From Candidatus Melainabacteria bacterium (lineage in GTDB: Bacteria > Actinomycetota > Actinomycetes > Mycobacteriales > Pseudonocardiaceae), in NCBI GenBank assembly GCA_903970565.1, contig CAJCJE010000998.1, positions 1-7,390 of the forward strand: a DNA stretch of 7,390 nucleotides. The letters run 5' to 3'. A model generated the notes under the pieces. That model ran no database searches, was not told where the DNA came from, and saw only the letters and a list, made by a program, of their open reading frames with translations. Position numbers and translations under genes: made by a program. Shown piece by piece: positions 1-5,987 of this stretch; the stretch's first letter is position 1, and each line of letters starts with the position of its first letter.

Positions 1-456
1 GGCCGTTGCTCCGCGCCCGCGCAACCAGTCGAGCAGCCCGCCCGCCGCCTCGGTGGCAATGCCCCGACCCTGCCAGCGGCTGCCGACCACCCAGGCCACC
101 TCGGCCTCGGTACCGCGGACCGTCGCCTGAACGGTGCCGACGAGGCAGCCATCGGCCCGTAGCTCGACCACCCAGTTGCACCAGATCACCGCCGGATTGG
201 GCGACCCGGCGACCCATCGCCGGTACCGCTCCCGCAACCCCGCCACGTCCTCCGGCGCGCCGCCGATGAACGAGTGCAGGCCCGGATCGGCCAGCACGAT
301 CGCCATCTCCTCGGCATGTTCGACCCGAACCGGCAACAACCGCAGTCGGTCGGTGTCGATCGTGTCTCCGGCCGCCGTGTCCGCGGCCGTGTCGTGGAAG
401 ACGAACTGCCCGACCTCAGGGCGCCGCGCAGTCACCTCGGGAATCGTAGTGGTCAC
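1..456 (-). CDS. GNAT-family N-acetyltransferase, C-terminus cut by window edge
   Basis: This is probably an acetyl-CoA-dependent N-acetyltransferase of the GNAT fold; the acceptor is unknown. The minus-strand frame is open from the left edge up to about position 456, giving 152 residues without a stop. A beta-strand DTDRLRLLPV near residues 34-43 matches the usual opening of RimJ-like GNATs. Residues 120-134 read VAWVVGSRWQGRGIA, which is the acetyl-CoA pyrophosphate-binding motif A (Q-x-x-G-x-A at 129-134). The C-terminal strands lie outside the window. The start is uncertain: GTG at 456 has no clear Shine-Dalgarno, and a second in-frame GTG at 435 sits 7 nt after a TACGAT hexamer and could be a leaderless start. 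The gene follows the HNH gene on the same strand after a 99-bp gap. The family call is firm; the start and substrate are not. Confidence 0.85.
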   Translation of the reverse strand, partial: MTTTIPEVTARRPEVGQFVFHDTAADTAAGDTIDTDRLRLLPVRVEHAEEMAIVLADPGLHSFIGGAPEDVAGLRERYRRWVAGSPNPAVIWCNWVVELRADGCLVGTVQATVRGTEAEVAWVVGSRWQGRGIATEAAGGLLDWLRGRGATA

Positions 457-520
457 CGCTGAAGGAGAGCGTTCCGGAGGTCCGGTGGCATCGGATAATC
501 CGGTTGATTCCCCGATCCAG

Positions 521-567
521 GGCCGCTGTGCGGTGCGTGATTCCCGGTTCGGCCGCTATGCGGTGCG
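521..567. repeat. imperfect 17-bp direct repeat at the HNH gene 3' end
   Basis: GGCCGCTGTGCGGTGCG (521-537) recurs as GGCCGCTATGCGGTGCG (551-567), with one mismatch and a 30-bp period. The second copy contains the HNH stop codon and its last codons. The first copy lies in the spacer before the GNAT gene. It could be a small duplication of the gene end. Confidence 0.6.
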
Positions 568-1779
568 GACCAGGTTTCGGTGGAGGGAGTTGCGGCGCGG
601 TGTTCGGCGCGGGTCGACGAAGGCGGGCGGGATGAATTCCGGTAGCCCGTTGCGGATTCGGACCTGCCAGGGACTGTGATGCATCAGCTGGTGGTGCAGC
701 CGGCAGACGACCACCAGATTGTCGACCTCGGTGGTCCCGCCATCGGCCCAGTGGCGCACATGGTGGCAGTCGGACCAGCCGGCACGGCGCTCGCAGCCGG
801 GGAAGGCGCAGCCGCCGTCCCGCAACACCACCGCGCGCCGGATCGCGGCCGGGATCGTCCGGTGACTCCGCCCGATGTCCAGTACCTCCGAGGCGGACCC
901 CAACACGGCCGGAATCACGGTGGCGTCACACGCGATCCGCCGTGCGTCGGCCGCACTCAACGCGCCCGAGTCACCCAGGCTGACGGCGCCGACGCCCTCG
1001 CGCAGCGCGGCCAGGCTCATCGTCACGGTGATGTGAGGCCGCTGGCCGCCCTCCACTGGAGCTTTCGCGGCATTGGCGGCCAGCAGGACCAACTCGGCGA
1101 GCGCGTCACCGTAGCGTTCGTCGGCGCACCGCAGATCGGGCAGTCCCTCGACCGGGCGCGGTTTCGCCAACGGCGACAGCAACGCGGTGAACGCGGCGCC
1201 GATCTCCGGTTCCAGGACGCCTCGGAAGGTGAGCTTTCCGTGCCGTCCCACGTGATAGCTGAACTCGTTCACCGATCGCCGCAACGGTTCGTCGTTCGGC
1301 TCGGGTCCGTCCTGGTCGTATTCGTAGTTCAGGTGCCGGCCCTCCCGTCGCAGGGCATGTGCGTCCAGGATCGCCGCCTTCGCGACCATCCGGGATTCCG
1401 CGTTGCGCGACTGTTCGAGGTCGCACGTGTCGGGCAGGGCGGCCACGGTCTCGCGGATCACGTCAATGTGATCGGAACCCAACAGCCCGTCCGGCAAGGC
1501 ATCCGCCAGCACGCTCAACCGGCCGACCGCATCTGACTGCGCGATCCGGCGCTTGGCTTCGGTCCGGGTGATCCGCAGTGTGTCCCGCAACAACTCGGTC
1601 AGGCCCTGATACCCGGTACGCTCCACCAATCCGCGTGCCTGCGCATCCGCGATCCCTTGCAGGGCCTTCGCATTCAACCGTCGGGACAGGGTTTCGATGT
1701 CGCGCAGGTCCGACAGGAAATCGGCATCACTGTCTCGCCACCACTCGATGGCGAGAAGTTCGTCGGCTGATTTCCCCAT
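556..1779 (-). CDS. DUF222 / HNH endonuclease domain protein (13E12 family)
   Basis: The 407-residue protein has the architecture of the actinobacterial DUF222-HNH (REP13E12-like) family, putative nucleases of unproven role. A helical DUF222 region spans roughly residues 20-300. The HNH domain follows at about 315-370: a C-x4-C pair (C324, C329) and the core SDCHHVRHWADGG at 336-348, with H339/H340 in the betabeta-alpha metal position. N354 and C359-x2-HH complete the zinc-bound HNH pattern, so the catalytic site looks intact. The length is normal for the family and there is no frameshift. ATG 1779 is chosen because the 13E12-like N-terminus begins there and a promoter-like TATGTT lies 6 nt upstream. 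No Shine-Dalgarno is visible, which suggests leaderless translation. Many actinomycete genomes carry multiple copies of this family, and in mycobacteria such genes serve as prophage integration sites. The true substrate is unknown. Confidence 0.93.
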   Translation of the reverse strand: MGKSADELLAIEWWRDSDADFLSDLRDIETLSRRLNAKALQGIADAQARGLVERTGYQGLTELLRDTLRITRTEAKRRIAQSDAVGRLSVLADALPDGLLGSDHIDVIRETVAALPDTCDLEQSRNAESRMVAKAAILDAHALRREGRHLNYEYDQDGPEPNDEPLRRSVNEFSYHVGRHGKLTFRGVLEPEIGAAFTALLSPLAKPRPVEGLPDLRCADERYGDALAELVLLAANAAKAPVEGGQRPHITVTMSLAALREGVGAVSLGDSGALSAADARRIACDATVIPAVLGSASEVLDIGRSHRTIPAAIRRAVVLRDGGCAFPGCERRAGWSDCHHVRHWADGGTTEVDNLVVVCRLHHQLMHHSPWQVRIRNGLPEFIPPAFVDPRRTPRRNSLHRNLVRTA

Positions 1780-1835
1780 GACACCAACATAAATCGTGGT
1801 CGATCATGAGTCCACTGATAGTTCTTACATGATCG
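1780..1835 (-). promoter_or_regulatory. candidate leaderless promoter with operator-like inverted repeats, HNH gene
   Basis: Read on the minus strand, TGGACT (1814-1809; 4 of 6 matches to TTGACA) is followed after exactly 17 bp by TATGTT (1791-1786; 4 of 6 to TATAAT). Six bases then lead to the HNH ATG. Transcription would start at or beside the ATG, which fits the absence of a Shine-Dalgarno. A perfect 8-bp inverted repeat, CGATCATG (1801-1808) and CATGATCG (1828-1835), places one arm inside the promoter spacer, so a repressor site is plausible. The local AT content is well above that of the surrounding genes. This is inferred from pattern and spacing only. Confidence 0.4.
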
Positions 1836-1863
1836 GGTGATGCTTTTTCCTTCTCTCAGTGGA
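1811..1863. repeat. second inverted repeat interleaved with the HNH operator
   Basis: TCCACTGA (1811-1818) and TCAGTGGA (1856-1863) are perfect 8-bp inverted arms that interleave with the CGATCATG/CATGATCG pair (order A-B-A'-B'). The left arm overlaps the proposed HNH -35 element. The right arm is followed by ATTATC, which reads GATAAT on the minus strand and could be an alternative -10, although no -35 is recognisable upstream of it. Confidence 0.5.
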
Positions 1864-1944
1864 TTATCAGCAAAGTAGCGTTGGACGCCGAGTCTGACCT
1901 GTTTGCAGCACAGGGGATCGGGCCGACCTGGTGAGTGGGAATTC

Positions 1945-2766
1945 TCAGCCGGCGGTCGTCTGGAAGACGGGCCAGCCGATCTCGGTCTGCCAGCTGCCCT
2001 CCTCCGGCGTGTCCAACATGCCGACCAGGTAGCTCTCCCGGACCGGGCCGTTGACCCCCAAAGCGTGCTCGGTGACGTAGGTACCCAACGCGCCGTAGGC
2101 GATGTCGGAGTCGGCGTGCGAGCCCTCGTGCCGGGTGATGACCAGTTCCGCGGCCGGCACGGTGTAGGGCCGCACCCGACCCCTGGCCGCGACCGGTCGG
2201 GCGACCGGGAGGTAGACCAGTACGTCGCCGGCCTCGTTCTCGAACAACTCGTTGGCGTACAGGCCGCCGCTCGGGCCGGTCGAGCGGAGGTCCGCGCCGT
2301 CCACCACGTGGCGCAGTTCGGTCAGCGCCGCGCTCCACCAGGGACCGAGTTCACCCGGACCGACGCTGCCGGCAATGGCCATCGCCGGGGTGGCCGGGAC
2401 GCTGCGGTGCTCCACCGCGATTTCGGTTCGCGGCGCTTCGAGCAGGTTGCGCAGGCTGGACACCGCGTTCCTGGTCTGTGCCAACTGGTTCTCCAGCCGG
2501 TTGAGGTGCTCGGTGATCAGCGCGTTGCGCGTGGTCAGGTCCGGCGCGGTGAGTACGGCCCTGACCTGCTCGACCGGCATGTCGAGGTCGCGGAAGCGGC
2601 GGATGATCTGGGCGGTCGGTACCTGGTCGACGGCGTAGTACCGGTATCCGTTGTGCGGGTCCACCTCGGCGGGTTCGAGCAGGCCGACCTGGTGGTAGTG
2701 CCGCAGCGTCTTCACGCTCAGGTGCGTCATCCGGGAGAAGTCCCCGATGGTCAGTGCCGTACGCAT
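1945..2766 (-). CDS. MerR-family transcriptional regulator with GyrI-like effector domain
   Basis: This 273-residue one-component regulator is of the BmrR/TipA type: a cytoplasmic DNA-binding protein that usually activates a promoter with a long spacer when it binds a hydrophobic ligand. The N-terminal MerR winged helix spans residues 4-72: the HTH begins LTIGDFSRMTHLSVKTLRHY and the wing carries NGYRYY at 39-44. A dimerisation coiled coil covers about 78-110 (ITEHLNRLENQLAQTRNAVSSL). A GyrI-like/BmrR ligand-binding domain follows at about 115-270, ending with TEIGWPV, whose Glu 262 sits where this fold usually carries its pocket acid. No metal-binding cysteines are present, so it is not a metal sensor. 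ATG 2766 is supported by the HTH start and by a MerR-type promoter ending 6 nt upstream. No efflux or target gene is adjacent on the same strand, so its regulon beyond itself is unknown. The family call is firm; the ligand is unknown. Confidence 0.95.
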   Translation of the reverse strand: MRTALTIGDFSRMTHLSVKTLRHYHQVGLLEPAEVDPHNGYRYYAVDQVPTAQIIRRFRDLDMPVEQVRAVLTAPDLTTRNALITEHLNRLENQLAQTRNAVSSLRNLLEAPRTEIAVEHRSVPATPAMAIAGSVGPGELGPWWSAALTELRHVVDGADLRSTGPSGGLYANELFENEAGDVLVYLPVARPVAARGRVRPYTVPAAELVITRHEGSHADSDIAYGALGTYVTEHALGVNGPVRESYLVGMLDTPEEGSWQTEIGWPVFQTTAG

Positions 2767-2803
2767 GGGTCGAGTCTGAACCCTCCGGCCACGGGAGGGT
2801 CAA
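2767..2803 (-). promoter_or_regulatory. MerR-type autoregulated promoter/operator, leaderless
   Basis: On the minus strand a near-consensus -35 TTGACC (2803-2798) is separated by 19 bp from CAGACT (2778-2773), a poor -10. The elongated 19-bp spacer is the hallmark of promoters activated by MerR-family proteins. The spacer contains a perfect 7-bp dyad, ACCCTCC (2780-2786) and GGAGGGT (2794-2800), separated by 7 bp, in the position where MerR dimers bind. The start codon lies 6 nt past the -10, so the mRNA would begin at the ATG. This resembles published BmrR/TipA-class operators and implies self-regulation. Confidence 0.7.
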
Positions 2804-2851
2804 CCGAAACGCGCGGTCCAGGATCAGAAAGGCTCGCGACGGGAAAAGCAG

Positions 2852-2883
2852 TGGTCAGGGCCCTGGTCACAGTTATTTGTGAC
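2852..2883. promoter_or_regulatory. operator-like dyad and direct repeat upstream of LuxR-type gene
   Basis: GTCACA (2866-2871) and TGTGAC (2878-2883) form a perfect 6-bp dyad around a 6-bp AT-rich centre. Just upstream TGGTCA occurs twice (2852-2857 and 2864-2869), the second copy overlapping the dyad, with GGGCCC between the copies. The arrangement looks like a transcription-factor site, but the factor is unknown. The arms are in the opposite order from the CRP consensus. Confidence 0.35.
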
Positions 2884-3023
2884 ACGGAACACATCTACTG
2901 GTGAGTCGGTGTCGAGCAACCCGACCACCCTCTCGCGCGTATTGAGAATGCAGGCCGCAATACGGCGGGGAGGCACCGACGTTGGTTCGGGTGTCGCGAC
3001 TGCGTGCTGTCTTCGCATGAGCA

Positions 3024-3028
3024 GGAGG
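3024..3028 (+). promoter_or_regulatory. Shine-Dalgarno that decides the LuxR-type gene start
   Basis: A GGAGG core within AGGAGG ends 6 nt before TTG 3035, an ideal distance. The upstream in-frame ATG at 3017 has no Shine-Dalgarno. The TTG is therefore the preferred start despite being a rare initiation codon. Confidence 0.5.
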
Positions 3029-3034
3029 CCGGTT

Positions 3035-3907
3035 TTGCTGGATGTGATCACCGCCGAGGACCGCGACAACCGGCTGCCCGCGCCGCGACTGATCGAGAAC
3101 GAGCCGGCCGGCGCGGCGCGGAGCCGGCTGGTCGCGGTCCGGGATGCCGCGGTGCGCGAGCACGGTCGCGCGCTGACCGAGCTCTACCAGTTGGCCCGCA
3201 ACGACGAGCAGCGTTATCCGGGCATCACGGTAATTCGCGACCGGGATCGGCTTTTCCAGCGCTACCAATGGATTCAGCGGACCGCGCGGCAGCGGCTGCG
3301 ATTGCTGGACTCACCGCCCTACTACGGCAACACCGACGCGGTGCTGGTCCGTCAGCAACTCGCCCTGCAAGGCGAGCGGATGGCGGCCGGGGTGGAGTAC
3401 CGCACGATCTACACCGACAGCACGCTGCGGCATCCCCGGTTCGGTCCGGTCTCGCCGATCGTCGAGCGCGGTGAGCTGGCCAGGAGCCTGCCGAACCTAC
3501 CGATGAAGCTCGCGGTCGGCGACGAGTCGGCGGCGGTGTTGTCGCTGGCCCCGGCCAACGGCGTGGACACCCCGGCCCTGGTGCTGCATCCCTCGGGGCT
3601 GCTCACCGCGCTGGTCGCCACCTTCGACCTGCTCTGGCGGGTCGCGGTGCCGGTCGAGGGCGCTGCCCAGCTTGACCAGCCGGCGCCCTCGACCGAGGTG
3701 GCATCCCCCGGCGAGGACCGGCTCGACGAACGCGACCGGTCGATCCTGGTCCTGATGTCGGCGGGCGCCACCGATGAGGCCATCGCCCGCCGGCTGCGCA
3801 TCTCCCGGCGGACCGTGGTTCGCCGAACCTCGGCACTGCTGCTGCGGCTGGGCGCCGGCAACCGGTTCCAGGCCGGGGTCCAGGCCGCGCGCCTGGGCTG
3901 GTTGTGA
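3035..3907 (+). CDS. LuxR-type HTH transcriptional regulator
   Basis: This is a 290-residue cytoplasmic regulator. The middle part matches the actinomycete family of large single-component regulators: GVEYRTIYTDSTL at 119-131, a GELARSLPNLPMKLAVGD segment at 146-163, and FDLLWRVAVPV at 197-207. The C-terminal LuxR-type (GerE) HTH spans about 227-288, with LDERDRSILVLMSAGATDEA then IARRLRISRRTVVRRTSALL as the recognition-helix region. Full-length relatives usually carry a TrmB-like winged helix of about 60-70 residues at the N-terminus. Here the protein opens directly in the helical linker, and no upstream frame supplies that domain. The start is TTG 3035; ATG 3017 would add six residues, and the frame stays open to GTG 2879 without becoming protein-like. 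The gene lies 59 bp upstream of an alpha/beta hydrolase on the same strand and may control or share its transcript. The signal it senses is unknown. Confidence 0.85.
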   Translation: MLDVITAEDRDNRLPAPRLIENEPAGAARSRLVAVRDAAVREHGRALTELYQLARNDEQRYPGITVIRDRDRLFQRYQWIQRTARQRLRLLDSPPYYGNTDAVLVRQQLALQGERMAAGVEYRTIYTDSTLRHPRFGPVSPIVERGELARSLPNLPMKLAVGDESAAVLSLAPANGVDTPALVLHPSGLLTALVATFDLLWRVAVPVEGAAQLDQPAPSTEVASPGEDRLDERDRSILVLMSAGATDEAIARRLRISRRTVVRRTSALLLRLGAGNRFQAGVQAARLGWL

Positions 3908-3908
3908 T

Positions 3909-3921
3909 CGGTCGCCGACCG
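3909..3921 (+). other. small hairpin after the LuxR-type gene stop
   Basis: CGGTCG, a single C, then CGACCG form a perfect 6-bp dyad two bases after the TGA. It could be a weak attenuator between the regulator and the hydrolase. There is no T-run, and the one-base loop means that at most four pairs could form in RNA. It is best treated as a minor structure. Confidence 0.25.
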
Positions 3922-3966
3922 GCTTTGTAGAGTGATCCGGAGCTGGTTCGGCGATCGGAGGTCCGG

Positions 3967-4701
3967 GTGCTGCTCGTCGCCGTTCCCGGCACGTTCTGCG
4001 CGCCCAGCGTGTTCCGGCCGCTGGCCGAGGCACTGGCCGAACCGGCGCCGGACGATGCTGTGCGGGTCGATGCGGTGCGGGTCGAGCCGGTTCGGGTTGA
4101 GTCGATCTCCTGGATGACCGAACCGGGGCCGTGGGACATCGCGACCATCGCCGACCGGATCGCGCTGCGGCTGACCGAACCGGTACTGCTGCTCGGGCAC
4201 TCCACCGGTGGCGCCGCCGCCATGCACCTGGCGCTGACCCATCCCCGGCTCGTCGCCGGCCTGCTGATCGTGAACAGCGGCGCGAACATGCACGGCCACG
4301 GCGACGTCGACCGCATCCTGGCCACCATCGAGACCGCGTGGGGGCCGCAACTGCACAGCGCGGTGCTGGACCGTTCGTTCGCGACCCCGCCGACCGAGGC
4401 CGACCGCGCCGAACTGCTCGCCTACGCGGCCGAGGTGCCCCAGCAGGCCGCGCTGGACGCGCTGCGCAGCCAACGCGACCTCGACCTGACGCCTCGGCTC
4501 GCGCACCTGCGCTGCCCGGTCACCGTGGTGCACGGTGTGCTCGACCCGACCAGGACACCCGATCAGGCGCGTGCGCTGGCCGCGGCGATTCCCGGTGCCC
4601 TGCTGCGGCTGGTCAACGCCGGCCACAGCCCGGTCTACGAGGTGCCGGACCTCCTCGCGGCCGAGGTCATCGCGCTGCGCGACCGGGTCGGCGCCTCGTA
4701 A
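3967..4701 (+). CDS. alpha/beta hydrolase fold protein
   Basis: A 244-residue soluble alpha/beta hydrolase, probably a serine esterase or related acyl hydrolase of unknown substrate. It opens with the first core strand and oxyanion region MLLVAVPGTFC. The nucleophile elbow is GHSTGG at 77-82 with Ser 79. The acid is probably Asp 193 in HGVLDPTRTP, and the base His 220 in NAGHSPVYEVP. All three sit in the canonical order, so the enzyme should be active. Start GTG 3967 is chosen for a GGAGG at 3957-3961 with 5-nt spacing. The lid region is short. An unusual threefold pentapeptide repeat, (A/P)VRV(D/E), occupies residues 31-45. The gene follows the LuxR-type gene at 59 bp and is convergent with the next hydrolase, with only 24 bp between their stops. 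The fold and triad are clear; the substrate is not. Confidence 0.92.
   Translation: MLLVAVPGTFCAPSVFRPLAEALAEPAPDDAVRVDAVRVEPVRVESISWMTEPGPWDIATIADRIALRLTEPVLLLGHSTGGAAAMHLALTHPRLVAGLLIVNSGANMHGHGDVDRILATIETAWGPQLHSAVLDRSFATPPTEADRAELLAYAAEVPQQAALDALRSQRDLDLTPRLAHLRCPVTVVHGVLDPTRTPDQARALAAAIPGALLRLVNAGHSPVYEVPDLLAAEVIALRDRVGAS
4057..4101 (+). repeat. three in-frame 15-bp repeats inside the hydrolase gene
   Basis: Three consecutive 15-bp units encode AVRVD, AVRVE and PVRVE. Units one and two share most bases (GTGCGGGTCGA in both); the third is diverged. Because the period is a multiple of three, the frame is preserved and the enzyme merely gains a short repetitive strand or loop before the helix that leads to the nucleophile elbow. 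Confidence 0.6.
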
Positions 4702-4725
4702 CGGCTCCTCGTAACAGAATCCGCT

Positions 4726-5466
4726 TCAGGCGCGGAGCAGAGCGGGCAGCGCCTCGAGCACCGCGGCCCAGGCCGGTGAACCCGGCTTCAGGTGGGCGAA
4801 GTGGTCGCCGTCGACCTCGACCAGCCGGGCCGTCCCGTCGGCTGCGGCCACGTAGGCCGCGCTCTGCGCGAAGGGCGCGAGGTCATCGGCCCTGCTGTGC
4901 ACGCACACCACCGGCACGGCCAGCGGCAACCGGGCCATCGGATCGGCGAGGGCGTAGCGCTGCGGCACCTCCTCCGGCGTGCCGCCGAGCAGTTTCGGCA
5001 CGGCTCGGCCACCGATCCCGGTTCGCGCGGCCGTGGCCAGATCGAGGATGCCGGCCTGCGAGACCGCGCCGGTCAACGACACCCGAGGCGCGGCGCCGGG
5101 CGCGTCGGCGGGCAGGTCGCCGCGCCCGGCTGCCCACACCGCGAGCTGCCCACCGGCCGAATGACCGACCGCGATCACGTGCTCGGTGTCCACGTCCAGC
5201 TCGGCCAGGGAGTCGAGGCCGGCGGCCACGTCCTCGAAGGTGCTCGGCCAGCCGTGACCGGAGGGCCGGTACTCCAGGTTCACCGCCGTCCAGCCACGGT
5301 CCGCGAGATCCGTCGCCAACGGCCGGCCCAGCGAGGCGTTGTACGCCGAGAGCCAGAACCCGCCGTGCAGCACCACGACCGTCCCCGGCCGCCGTTGGCC
5401 GGCCGGCCGATACAGCTCCACGTACTGGTGGGGGCCGGCGCCGTAGGCATGGGTGTGTGCGCTCAT
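4726..5466 (-). CDS. HGG-motif alpha/beta hydrolase (esterase / arylformamidase-like)
   Basis: A 246-residue alpha/beta hydrolase of the group that includes carbohydrate esterase-like, BD-FAE and kynurenine formamidase-like enzymes. The oxyanion-hole motif HGGFW is at 34-38. The nucleophile elbow is GHSAGG at 101-106 with Ser 103. The acid is probably Asp 194 in VHSRADDLAP, and the base His 222 in DGDHFAHL. A substrate with an ester or N-formyl bond is plausible but unproven. The frame stays open far upstream, but ATG 5466 is chosen because GAGG lies 7 nt before it, the protein begins there with the usual short N-terminus, and the ATG shares its A with the TGA of the preceding DUF309 gene (TGATG). 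That overlap implies translational coupling, so the two proteins are probably made together. The gene is convergent with the plus-strand hydrolase. Confidence 0.92.
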   Translation of the reverse strand: MSAHTHAYGAGPHQYVELYRPAGQRRPGTVVVLHGGFWLSAYNASLGRPLATDLADRGWTAVNLEYRPSGHGWPSTFEDVAAGLDSLAELDVDTEHVIAVGHSAGGQLAVWAAGRGDLPADAPGAAPRVSLTGAVSQAGILDLATAARTGIGGRAVPKLLGGTPEEVPQRYALADPMARLPLAVPVVCVHSRADDLAPFAQSAAYVAAADGTARLVEVDGDHFAHLKPGSPAWAAVLEALPALLRA

Positions 5467-5963
5467 CAGCCGACCTCGCCCCCGCCTCGGCCCTCGTTGC
5501 ACAGGCGTGGCCAGCTGATCGCGTCCGGCGCGGCGGCCAGGGCCGCCGCCCAGGCCAGCAGGCCGTCGACGTCGAGGCCGTACGGCGGTCGGTCGGCGTA
5601 GGGCCGGATGTTGGCCACGCCCCGCTCCAGCAGCGAACTCGCCCCCGCCGCGTTGCCCCTGGCCGCGTGGGTCAGGCCGACCGCGAGTTGGGCAAGGCCC
5701 CGCCACAGTTCCCGCCGCAGCTCGGCCGAGGTCTTCCAGGCGTCCTCGAACACCTCGTGCGCGTGGAAGGGCCGGTGCGCGTCGAGCAGCCGCTGCGCCT
5801 CGGCGAGTGATTCGGCCGGGCCGCGCCGGATGCCCTCCGGATACCGCTCGACCCCGGCACTGCCGTAGGGCAGCGGCCGGCCGAGACCGTCCCTGGGCCG
5901 CGCGTTCCTGGCTCGACCGCTGGAGTCCCGATCACGGTCCTCGGCGGTGGGTCGCTCACTCAC
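5466..5963 (-). CDS. DUF309 domain protein
   Basis: A 165-residue protein whose C-terminal part is a DUF309 domain (about residues 54-120), a small all-helical family of unknown function. The signature is clear: PFHAHEVFEDAWK at 65-77, then LWRGLAQLAVGLTHAARGN at 86-104 and LLERGVANI at 111-119. The N-terminal 45 residues are rich in Arg, Asp and Gly and look disordered. GTG 5963 (VSERPT) is the chosen start. It lacks a Shine-Dalgarno, although GATCAT sits 7 nt upstream as a possible -10 without a -35. The same frame remains open upstream through the 15-bp repeats, so a longer form containing repeated LSGFG cannot be excluded. The stop overlaps the hydrolase start by one base, making the two genes an apparent coupled pair. 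The role is unknown. Confidence 0.85.
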   Translation of the reverse strand: MSERPTAEDRDRDSSGRARNARPRDGLGRPLPYGSAGVERYPEGIRRGPAESLAEAQRLLDAHRPFHAHEVFEDAWKTSAELRRELWRGLAQLAVGLTHAARGNAAGASSLLERGVANIRPYADRPPYGLDVDGLLAWAAALAAAPDAISWPRLCNEGRGGGEVG

Positions 5964-5987
5964 AACGCCGATGATCGCACCTGGCCT

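Larger units (their letters stand above)
2804..3034. other. non-coding gap between divergent MerR and LuxR-type genes
   Basis: No frame in this stretch gives recognisable protein or the third-position GC bias of the neighbouring genes. It lies between divergently transcribed regulators, so it should contain the promoter of the LuxR-type gene. I could not assign a convincing -35/-10 pair. It holds a GTCACA/TGTGAC dyad and a TGGTCA direct repeat, listed separately. Confidence 0.6.

Noticed and set aside
676..1536. Long plus-strand frame antisense to the HNH gene
   Set aside because: It lies opposite a gene with clear DUF222/HNH motifs and its product is low-complexity Gly/Arg/His/Gln. It is a by-product of high GC.
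1898..1914. Terminator after the MerR gene (CCTGT/ACAGG)
   Set aside because: Only a 5-bp stem with a 7-nt loop and no T-run on the transcribed side. Too weak to call.
2866..2883. CRP-like binding site
   Set aside because: The arms are TCACA-N6-TGTGA, the reverse of the CRP order TGTGA-N6-TCACA. Kept only as an unassigned dyad.
1903..2904. 333-codon plus-strand frame over the MerR gene
   Set aside because: Opposite a well-supported MerR/GyrI protein, with no motif of its own.
2824..3268. Minus-strand frames (81 and 131 codons) in the divergent spacer
   Set aside because: No motifs, no convincing ribosome-binding site, and they run into the antisense of the LuxR-type gene.
3409..4626. 405-codon minus-strand frame over the LuxR-type and hydrolase genes
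   Set aside because: Arg/Gln/Gly-rich with no domain. The plus-strand proteins have catalytic and HTH motifs in order.
5467..5706. 80-residue N-terminal extension of the minus-strand esterase
   Set aside because: It overlaps the DUF309 coding region in another frame and is Gly/Arg-rich. The ATG at 5466 has a Shine-Dalgarno and the HGG family normally starts there.
4131..5810. 559-codon plus-strand frame rich in Arg, Pro and Ala
   Set aside because: It crosses two hydrolase genes and DUF309 out of frame, and its composition is typical of a GC-driven shadow frame.
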